DNA from: an uncultured Prevotella sp.
GTDB taxonomy: Bacteria; Bacteroidota; Bacteroidia; Bacteroidales; Bacteroidaceae
Assembly: GCA_934230965.1 (NCBI GenBank)
Contig: CAKQFW010000088.1
Coordinates: 1 to 8,355 of the forward strand
Reading direction: 5' to 3'
DNA: 8,355 nucleotides
Every line of letters starts with the position of its first letter. The stretch's first letter is position 1. The position numbers were made by a program, and so were the translations under genes. This document shows, one piece after another, positions 1 to 5,441 of the stretch. The notes under the pieces are model-generated. The model made no database searches and was not told where the DNA came from. It saw only the letters and a list, made by a program, of their open reading frames with translations.

Positions 1-6
1 ACATAT

Positions 7-45
7 AACGTGCCGAAGAGCCCAGCGCCCTCCGGCACGTTTTTG
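7..45 (+). terminator. Rho-independent terminator of an upstream gene
   Basis: AACGTGCCG at 7-15 pairs with CGGCACGTT at 33-41 to give a perfect 9-bp GC-rich stem with a 17-nt loop, followed by a run of T (40-44). This is the classic intrinsic terminator shape. It lies 30 nt before the OmpH-like gene, so it probably ends a gene outside the window. In Bacteroidales a second ompH-type gene or bamA usually sits in that position, but that is family knowledge and not visible here. Confidence 0.75.
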
Positions 46-74
46 TATAATAACCCACAAAACCCCTACGCATC

Positions 75-707
75 ATGAAAAAAAACATACTCATGCTGTT
101 GGCCCTCGTGGCTGGCACGCTGCCCATGACAGCACAAACCGAGACGTTGCAGCAAATGGTCAACACACTGAACGCTAACGCTGCCAACAAGAACGCTGCC
201 GCACACAGCACTACCGATGAGGCACAGAGCACCCGCACCACGGCACAAACCTTCGTGTTCCGCTACGGATATGTTAACGCCGACTCGGTGCTACACGCCA
301 TGCCCGAATATGCTATGGCACAGCGCTCGCTCGCCACACTGCGTCAGAAATACGACCGCGAGATGAAGCGCTCTGAAGACGATTTCAACACCAAGTATGA
401 GAACTTCCTCGACCAGCAGCGCGACCTCGTGCCCTCTATCCTTCACAAGCGTCAGGCCGAGCTGCAAGACATGATGGAGAAAAACATCGCCTTCAAGGCC
501 GAAGCACGCCGACTGTTGGCTCAGGCCGAAGCCGACGCTATGGCTCCCTTGCGCGAGCAGATAAACGAACTATTGCAGCAGGTGGCAAAAGACATGCAGT
601 TGGCTTTCGTGCTGAACGCTGACTCCGACGCTTGCCCCTTCGTCAACCCCGCCATGAGTGTCGACATTACCGACACCCTTATCGACCTACTAAAAAAGCG
701 TAGATAA
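75..707 (+). CDS. ompH: OmpH/Skp-family periplasmic chaperone
   Basis: This 210-residue protein is probably a periplasmic holdase for unfolded outer-membrane proteins on their way to the BAM complex. A signal peptide is clear: MKK, then a hydrophobic run at residues 5-17, with likely cleavage near TAQ-T (21-22). Residues 23-58 form an Asn/Ala/Thr-rich linker of low complexity. The OmpH fold begins at YGYVNADSVLHAMPEY (64-79), the usual first strand and helix of the family. A charged helical region at about 82-170 follows (many Lys, Arg, Glu, Gln), matching the Skp coiled-coil arms. The C-terminal strand is AFVLNADS...PFVNPAMSVDITD (177-200). The ATG at 75 has no Shine-Dalgarno sequence, as expected in Bacteroidota. 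It lies 18 nt before murI, a neighbourhood common in Bacteroidales, and is probably co-transcribed with it. The extended linker after the signal peptide is the only oddity. Confidence 0.88.
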   Translation: MKKNILMLLALVAGTLPMTAQTETLQQMVNTLNANAANKNAAAHSTTDEAQSTRTTAQTFVFRYGYVNADSVLHAMPEYAMAQRSLATLRQKYDREMKRSEDDFNTKYENFLDQQRDLVPSILHKRQAELQDMMEKNIAFKAEARRLLAQAEADAMAPLREQINELLQQVAKDMQLAFVLNADSDACPFVNPAMSVDITDTLIDLLKKRR

Positions 708-725
708 AGTAAAAAAAATAGCACC

Positions 726-1559
726 ATGACATTACCACAAGCACCAGGCCCCATCGGCGTCTTCGACTCTGGCTACGGCGGACTCACCATCCTGCACGGC
801 ATACGCCAGCTCTTGCCGCAATACGACTATCTATACCTCGGCGACAACGCCCGCGCTCCTTACGGCTCGCGTTCCTTCGAGGTGGTATATCAGTTTACGC
901 GTCAGGCAGTGCTCAAGCTCTTCGAGATGGGTTGCCACCTCGTGGTTATTGGGTGCAACACCGCGTCGGCCAAGGCGTTGCGCAGCATACAGCAGCGCGA
1001 CCTGCCCAGCTGGGACCCATCGCGCCGTGTGTTAGGCATCATCCGCCCCACGGCCGAGAGCATTGGCCAGCTCACCCACTCGCGCCATGTGGGCATCCTG
1101 GCCACCGAGGGCACCATCCGCTCAAACAGCTACGACATGGAGATAGGCAAGCTCTTCCCCGACATTAAGGTTACGGGCCAGCCGTGCCCCCTGTGGGCCG
1201 CCATTGTCGAGGCCAACGAGGCCGACAGCCCCGGCGCCGACTATTTTGTAAAGAAGCGCATCGACCAGCTCATGCGCCGCGACCCTCTCATCGACACCAT
1301 CATCCTCGGCTGCACCCACTATCCGCTGCTCATGAACAGCATTGTGCGAAACGTGCCCGACGGCGTGCGTGTCATGCCGCAAGGCACCTATGTGGCCAAT
1401 AGCCTCAACAGCTACCTACAGCGCCACCCCGACATCGAGGCCAGTATCACGCGTGGCGGCCAATGCCACTATCTCACCACCGAGAGCGAAGACCGCTTTG
1501 CCGAAAGTGCACAGATATTCTTGCACGAAAAGATAAACGTAACACACGTCGAATTGTAA
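726..1559 (+). CDS. murI: Glutamate racemase
   Basis: MurI interconverts L- and D-glutamate in the cytoplasm without a cofactor and supplies D-Glu for peptidoglycan precursor synthesis. At 277 residues the length is normal. GVFDSGYGGLTIL (11-23) holds the catalytic Asp14-Ser15. LGDNARAPYGSRS (38-50) is the conserved loop. GCNTASA (76-82) carries the first catalytic cysteine, Cys77. GILATEGTI (123-131) and CPLWAAIVEANE (154-165) are typical, and GCTHYPLL (195-202) carries the second catalytic cysteine, Cys196, with His198. All key residues are present, so the enzyme should be active. The ATG at 726 follows an A-rich spacer 18 nt after the OmpH-like gene, which suggests shared transcription. 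The C-terminus ends at a normal family position (HVEL). Beyond its TAA, the same frame continues as a coding-like stretch, described separately. Confidence 0.97.
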   Translation: MTLPQAPGPIGVFDSGYGGLTILHGIRQLLPQYDYLYLGDNARAPYGSRSFEVVYQFTRQAVLKLFEMGCHLVVIGCNTASAKALRSIQQRDLPSWDPSRRVLGIIRPTAESIGQLTHSRHVGILATEGTIRSNSYDMEIGKLFPDIKVTGQPCPLWAAIVEANEADSPGADYFVKKRIDQLMRRDPLIDTIILGCTHYPLLMNSIVRNVPDGVRVMPQGTYVANSLNSYLQRHPDIEASITRGGQCHYLTTESEDRFAESAQIFLHEKINVTHVEL

Positions 1560-1562
1560 GTA

Positions 1563-1688
1563 GTGCTGGGCTACGCGCCACAGTCGGGCGTAAAGATTAT
1601 CACCAAAGATGGTCTGCCCTTCGCCTACGGCCTCAACTGGAAAGGTATGATTGACGACGAACGAGTGAAAAGATACAAAAAGGCTTAG
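1563..1688 (+). pseudogene. Unassigned coding-like remnant downstream of murI
   Basis: Immediately after the murI stop, the same frame stays open for 42 codons from the TAA at 1557-1559 to a TAG at 1686-1688. It has a coding-like composition: G/C-rich third positions and a plausible peptide including KIITKDGLPFAYGLNWKGM, Asp/Glu and a Lys-rich end. I do not recognise the family. The only possible starts are GTG at 1563 or an internal ATG at 1648, and neither has a convincing leader. It may be the C-terminal end of a decayed gene, a very small protein, or chance open sequence. Its stop codon lies in the first decamer of the adjacent repeat array, so its original 3' end may have been replaced. 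Confidence 0.35.
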
Positions 1689-1790
1689 AAGTGCATAGTA
1701 AGCCTCAGTCCCCAGGCTTAGAAAGGCATAGTAAGGCTTAGAAAGGCTCAGTCCCCCAGGCTTAGAAAGGCCCAGTAAGGCTTAGTCACC
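1681..1790 (+). repeat. Decamer tandem array 1 (AGGCTTAGAA family)
   Basis: Ten consecutive 10-bp units start at 1681, 1691, 1701, 1714, 1724, 1734, 1744, 1758, 1768 and 1778. The consensus is AGGCTTAGAA, with variants AGGCATAGTA, AGGCCCAGTA and AGGCTCAGTC. The array is divided into three blocks of 33, 44 and 33 bp. Each block ends in a unit finishing AGTC, followed by a short spacer (CCC, CCCC, ACC). It ends 12 nt before the EamA transporter start. No function can be assigned from sequence alone. Confidence 0.9.
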
Positions 1791-1802
1791 TTTAAAAAAG
1801 TA

Positions 1803-2750
1803 ATGAACGCAAAATTAAGAGGAACCCTCTGCGGCATCATCGCCGCTGTGTGCTACGGCACAAACCCCTTAGGGGCGCTGCCCCTCTACGCCGACGGCAT
1901 CAACGCCTGTTCGGTATTGTTTTATCGCTTCACCACCGCCGTGCTCATGCTGGCCGTGCTTATGTTGGTGCAGCGCAAGAGTTTCGCCGTTAGTGGTCGC
2001 GAGCTGATGATGTTAGCCGGCCTGGGCATACTGTTTGCCTCGTCGTCGTTGTCGCTGTTCTTCAGCTTCTACCTCATTAGTGCAGGCATCGCCTCAACGT
2101 TGCTCTTCGTCTATCCCGTCATGGTAGCCATCATCATGGCCGTGTGCTTTCACGAGCGCATCACCGTGGCCACGGTGGTTAGCATTGCCCTGTCGCTGGT
2201 AGGCATTGCCCTGCTATATCGTGGCGACGATGGCAGCGTGCTCAACACCAATGGTGTGGCCTTGGTTATGGTGTCGTCGCTCACCTATGCGTTGTATATC
2301 ATCATCGTCAACAAGTCGCCGTTGCGCATGTCGAGCATCAAGCTCACCCTATACGTGCTCATCTTTGCCGCCCTCACCGTTATGGTAACCTCGCTGTTCC
2401 AGCCGGCCACACAGCTGCAGATGCTGCACACCCCTCAGCAGTGGGGCTTAGCCTTTATGTTAGGCTTGCTGCCCACCGTTATGTCGCTGGTGCTCATGGT
2501 GGTAGCCGTGCACGACATCGGCTCTACGCCCACCGCCATCATCGGAGCCCTCGAGCCCGTCACCGCCGTGGTTATCAGCGTGGCGCTCTTTGGCGAACTG
2601 CTCACCGTGCGCCTCATCATCGGCATTGTGCTTATCTTAGCCGCCGTTATCCTCATTGTGCTGGGCAAGAACATCCACTTCAATTCGCTCACCCGCGTGG
2701 CATCGCCCGTAGGAAAAATCTTGGTGAAGTTGTGGCGATGGAAACAATAA
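1803..2750 (+). CDS. EamA/DMT-family transporter
   Basis: This 315-residue inner-membrane protein of the drug/metabolite transporter superfamily is probably a metabolite or amino-acid exporter; the substrate cannot be inferred. Two homologous EamA halves are visible, about ten hydrophobic segments in all. The first half (about 6-140) contains ASTLLFVYPVMVAIIMAV (98-115) followed by the short loop FHERI (116-120). The second half (about 151-288) contains TPTAIIGALEPVTAVVISV (242-260) followed by ALFGELLT (261-268). These are the paired signature helices and acidic loops of EamA proteins. The basic C-terminal tail (KLWRWKQ) fits a cytoplasmic end. The ATG at 1803 begins a short hydrophilic lead-in and then the first membrane helix. 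It is separated by 243 nt from murI and by 100 nt from rbfA, with repeat arrays on both sides, so it may be transcribed on its own. Confidence 0.9.
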   Translation: MNAKLRGTLCGIIAAVCYGTNPLGALPLYADGINACSVLFYRFTTAVLMLAVLMLVQRKSFAVSGRELMMLAGLGILFASSSLSLFFSFYLISAGIASTLLFVYPVMVAIIMAVCFHERITVATVVSIALSLVGIALLYRGDDGSVLNTNGVALVMVSSLTYALYIIIVNKSPLRMSSIKLTLYVLIFAALTVMVTSLFQPATQLQMLHTPQQWGLAFMLGLLPTVMSLVLMVVAVHDIGSTPTAIIGALEPVTAVVISVALFGELLTVRLIIGIVLILAAVILIVLGKNIHFNSLTRVASPVGKILVKLWRWKQ

Positions 2751-2756
2751 GAGGAA

Positions 2757-2811
2757 AGGCTTAGTCACCAAAGGCTTAGAAAGGCTTAGAAAGGCCTATG
2801 CAGGCTTATCA
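2757..2811 (+). repeat. Decamer tandem array 2 (AGGCTTAGAA family)
   Basis: Five 10-bp units start at 2757, 2772, 2782, 2792 and 2802. The first is AGGCTTAGTC followed by a 5-nt spacer (ACCAA). Then come two perfect AGGCTTAGAA copies and two diverged units (AGGCCTATGC, AGGCTTATCA). The array starts 6 nt after the EamA transporter stop and runs directly into an AT-rich 9-bp tandem repeat before rbfA. It shares unit, orientation and block-ending rule with the arrays at 1681 and 7612. Confidence 0.88.
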
Positions 2812-2846
2812 ACAATAAAAACAATAAAAACAATAAAAACAATAAA
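2811..2846 (+). repeat. 9-bp tandem repeat AACAATAAA x4
   Basis: Four exact contiguous copies of AACAATAAA fill 2811-2846 and end 4 nt before the rbfA ATG. A further partial copy (AACAATAA) overlaps the stop codon of the upstream transporter gene at 2743-2750. The A-rich, unstructured tract occupies the place where a Bacteroidota ribosome would be recruited, so it may favour initiation on rbfA. Exact copies are prone to copy-number change by slippage. Confidence 0.92.
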
Positions 2847-2850
2847 CAAC

Positions 2851-3186
2851 ATGCAAGAAACAAGACAAAACCGCATAGCTCGCTTGCTTCAGAAAGAGCT
2901 AAGCTTAATATTCCAGCAACAAACCCGTATGATGCACGGCGTTATGGTGAGCGTTACCAAGTGTCGCGTCTCGCCCGACCTCAGCATCTGCACCGCCTAC
3001 CTCAGCATCTTCCCTTCAGAGCGTGGCGACGAGTTGATGAAAAACATCAACGCCAGCGAGAAAACCATACGTTACGAGTTGGGCACCCGCGTGCACAACC
3101 AGTTGCGCATCATTCCCGAGCTGCGTTTCTTCATCGACGACTCGCTCGACTATATCGAACGCATCGACAACCTGCTGAAGAAATAA
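2851..3186 (+). CDS. rbfA: 30S ribosome-binding factor RbfA
   Basis: RbfA binds the immature 30S subunit and assists late 16S rRNA processing, including the 5' helix, and cold adaptation. This 111-residue protein has the family length and layout. RIARLLQKELSLIF (8-21) is the first helix. VMVSVTKCRVSPDLSICTAYLSIF (31-54) contains the conserved V-SPDL segment of the KH-like fold. IRYELGTRVHNQLRIIPELRFFIDDSLDYIERIDNLL (73-109) holds the conserved R--LG----LR--PELRF--D core and final helix. The ATG at 2851 gives the standard N-terminus. A LolE-like permease follows 48 nt downstream, an arrangement I associate with Bacteroidales, and the two are likely co-transcribed. Its leader is built from repeats (array 2 plus the 9-bp tract). 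Confidence 0.95.
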   Translation: MQETRQNRIARLLQKELSLIFQQQTRMMHGVMVSVTKCRVSPDLSICTAYLSIFPSERGDELMKNINASEKTIRYELGTRVHNQLRIIPELRFFIDDSLDYIERIDNLLKK

Positions 3187-3234
3187 CCCCGCAACGGAAA
3201 ACATCTTGCACAACAAACAACACTTACAGTGAGC

Positions 3235-4458
3235 ATGAATTTTCCTTTCTTCATAGCACGCCGCTACCTGTTCTCGAAGAAGAGCACCAACGCCATCAAC
3301 ATCATATCTGCCATCTCAATGGTGGGCGTGGCCGTGGCCACCATGGCGCTGGTCATTGTGCTCAGCGTGTTCAACGGCTTTCACGACCTCGTGGCGTCGT
3401 TCTTCACCAATTTCGACCCACAGATAGAGGTACTGCCCACCCGTGGCAAGTCGGCACCTGCCGATGACCCCGCCCTCACCACCATCAAGGCCATGCCCGA
3501 GGTGCTGGTGGCCACCGAGTGTGTGGCCGACCAAGCTCTGGCCTACTATAACGGCCGACAGGCCATGGTATATGTGATGGGCGTAGACGACAATTTTGCA
3601 CAGCTCACCCATATCAACAGCATTTTATATGGGCAGGGCGAGTTTTGCCTACAGGCCGCCAACCTACAGTATGGCGTGCCTGGCATACGCTTGGCCCAAA
3701 CCCTCGACCTCGGTGCACAGTGGGATGGCTTTCTCACCATCTTTGCTCCGCAGCGCGAGGGTCAGCTCATGGATATGGCCAGCGAGGCCGATGGCTTTGT
3801 GGCCGACTCGCTCATCTCGCCGGGCGTGGTGTTCTCGGTCAATCAGGCCAAGTATGACCGCGACTACCTCATCACCTCGATAGGCTTTGCCCGCCGCATC
3901 TTCCAGATGCAAGGCATGGTAACATCGCTGAAGCTGAAACTGAAGCCCGGCGCCGACCTCGACGCCGTGAAACGTCGTATGCAAGAGGTGGCCGACGGCC
4001 GTTTCCGCGTGCTCGACCGCTTTGAGCAACAGGCCGACACCTTCCGCATCATGCAGATAGAAAAGGTGCTGGCTTACCTCTTCCTCACCTTTATCCTCAT
4101 GGTGGCGTGCTTCAACATCATCGGGTCGTTGTCAATGCTTATCATCGACAAGAAGGCCGACATACAAACCCTGCGCAACCTGGGTGCCTCTAACCGCACC
4201 ATAGCCCGCATCTTCTTGTTCGAGGGCCGCATGATATCGGCCATTGGTGCCGTCATAGGCATCTTGCTGGGCCTGTTGCTATGCTGGCTGCAACAGCAGT
4301 TCGGACTGGTATCGATGGGCGAGAGCAGCGGCACCTTCGTGGTCAACGCCTACCCTGTGAGCGTGCATTATGGCGACGTGTTTATTGTGCTCGTCACCGT
4401 GCTCGTGGTGGGATGGGTGGCCGCATGGTATCCTGTACGAAAAAATTTTACCTCATAA
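3235..4458 (+). CDS. FtsX/LolE-like ABC transporter permease
   Basis: This 407-residue inner-membrane protein resembles the LolC/LolE permeases, which with an ATPase (LolD) move lipoproteins out of the inner membrane. The N-terminus MNFPFFIARRYLFSKKSTNAI is followed by TM1 (about 20-46, NIISAISMVGVAVATMALVIV). A large periplasmic domain spans about 48-275 (MacB_PCD type). The FtsX domain has TM2 (about 279-303), the conserved cytoplasmic loop KKADIQTLRNLGASN (306-320), TM3 (about 333-355) and TM4 (about 380-399). The end, WYPVRKNF, is the typical family terminus. A GTG at 3229 would add two residues, but ATG 3235 gives the expected N-terminus. No partner ATPase is present in the window. It lies between rbfA (48 nt) and the glycosyltransferase (32 nt), probably in the same operon. 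FtsX-family permease is secure; LolE function is inferred. Confidence 0.92.
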   Translation: MNFPFFIARRYLFSKKSTNAINIISAISMVGVAVATMALVIVLSVFNGFHDLVASFFTNFDPQIEVLPTRGKSAPADDPALTTIKAMPEVLVATECVADQALAYYNGRQAMVYVMGVDDNFAQLTHINSILYGQGEFCLQAANLQYGVPGIRLAQTLDLGAQWDGFLTIFAPQREGQLMDMASEADGFVADSLISPGVVFSVNQAKYDRDYLITSIGFARRIFQMQGMVTSLKLKLKPGADLDAVKRRMQEVADGRFRVLDRFEQQADTFRIMQIEKVLAYLFLTFILMVACFNIIGSLSMLIIDKKADIQTLRNLGASNRTIARIFLFEGRMISAIGAVIGILLGLLLCWLQQQFGLVSMGESSGTFVVNAYPVSVHYGDVFIVLVTVLVVGWVAAWYPVRKNFTS

Positions 4459-4490
4459 CCCACACTTAACCCTATAGCACATTGCACAAT

Positions 4491-5441
4491 ATGAACAAAC
4501 GCCTTTTTATCATCATTCCTTGTTATAACGAGGAAGAGGTGCTGCCCTGGACACTACAACGCCTCACCACACTGGTTGAACAGTTGAACGAAACGCACCA
4601 CGTCAGCACCACCCTGCTGCTGGTCGACGATGGCAGCCGCGATGCCACCTGGCGCCTCATCAGCGAGGCTGCCGCACGTTACGCCTTCGTGGCAGGCCTG
4701 AAGTTGGCACACAACGTAGGGCACCAAAACGCGCTGTGGGCGGGCATGGAACAGGCGCTGCCGCTGTGCGACGCTGCCGTGTCGATAGATGCCGACCTGC
4801 AAGACAACCCCGACACCATTCTCAGCATGACCGAGCAGTGGCTTCAGGGCACCGACATTGTGTATGGTGTGCGCAAAGAGCGCAAAACCGACACCTGGTT
4901 TAAGCGCGTCACAGCCTTAGGCTTCTACCGCGTTATGCAGATGGCCGACCGCAATATGCTATACAATCATGCCGACTTCCGTCTCATGTCGCACCGCGCC
5001 CTCGAGGCCCTCATGCAGTATCCCGAGCGCAACATGTTCTTACGTGGCATTGTGCGACAGTTGGGCTTCAACGAAGGCTTTGTTTATTATGATCGCACGG
5101 CGCGCACCGCTGGCGAGTCAAAATATCCGTTGCGCAAGATGCTCAGCTTCTCTATCGACGGCATCACCTCGTTCTCTACGGGTCCGCTCAAGTTTATCAC
5201 CTTTGCGGGCCTCACCATGACGTTGGTGGCCATCGGCATCATCATCTACGCCCTGTACGAGCACATCATTGGCAACACCATTGCGGGCTGGACCTCTATC
5301 TTAGTGTCGATGTGGTTTATCGGTGGCGTCATCACCACGGGCGTGGGCATCACTGGCGTCTACATTGGCAAGATATATACCGAGGTGAAACGTCGCCCCC
5401 GCTACTTTGTTGATAAAACACTGAATATGACGGAAAAATGA
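4491..5441 (+). CDS. GT2 family glycosyltransferase (GtrB/DPM1-like, membrane anchored)
   Basis: Probably transfers a sugar from a nucleotide donor to a polyprenyl phosphate at the cytoplasmic face of the inner membrane, as GtrB/ArnC/DPM1-type enzymes do; donor and acceptor are not determinable. The GT-A domain begins RLFIIIPCYNEEEVL (4-18). LLLVDDGSRDATW (42-54) and SIDADLQDNPDTI (98-110) are nucleotide- and metal-binding motifs, with the DxD at Asp100-Ala101-Asp102. ADFRLMSHRALEAL (161-174) is the conserved acceptor-side helix. RTAGESKYPLRKM (205-217) is the amphipathic segment before the membrane. Two membrane helices follow (about 234-257 and 270-295), then a basic tail. The length of 316 residues is typical. 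ATG 4491 is preferred over the in-frame TTG at 4482 because it starts right before the first strand. The stop overlaps the dsbD start (ATGA, 5438-5441), which implies translational coupling. Confidence 0.93.
   Translation: MNKRLFIIIPCYNEEEVLPWTLQRLTTLVEQLNETHHVSTTLLLVDDGSRDATWRLISEAAARYAFVAGLKLAHNVGHQNALWAGMEQALPLCDAAVSIDADLQDNPDTILSMTEQWLQGTDIVYGVRKERKTDTWFKRVTALGFYRVMQMADRNMLYNHADFRLMSHRALEALMQYPERNMFLRGIVRQLGFNEGFVYYDRTARTAGESKYPLRKMLSFSIDGITSFSTGPLKFITFAGLTMTLVAIGIIIYALYEHIIGNTIAGWTSILVSMWFIGGVITTGVGITGVYIGKIYTEVKRRPRYFVDKTLNMTEK

Noticed and set aside
1681..1705. Hairpin AGGCTTA/TAAGCCT with an 11-nt loop as a regulatory or terminator structure
   Set aside because: It depends on one diverged unit in the array (AGCCTCAGTC); other units lack the inverted partner and no T-run follows.
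1681..1790. CRISPR array
   Set aside because: Units are only 10 bp and directly adjacent, with no unique spacers of 25-40 bp and no cas genes nearby.
3229..3234. GTG start adding two residues to the LolE-like permease
   Set aside because: The ATG at 3235 gives the expected N-terminus directly before FPFFIARRYLF, and an ATG is more likely than a GTG without supporting signals.
2961..3467. A 168-codon open frame overlapping rbfA and the start of the LolE-like permease
   Set aside because: Its His/Arg-rich translation resembles no protein and lies out of frame across two well-supported genes; it is a shadow of high-GC coding sequence.
4914..4925. AGCCTTAGGCTT inside the glycosyltransferase gene as an isolated decamer-like unit
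   Set aside because: Single occurrence in conserved coding sequence with no tandem neighbours; likely chance.
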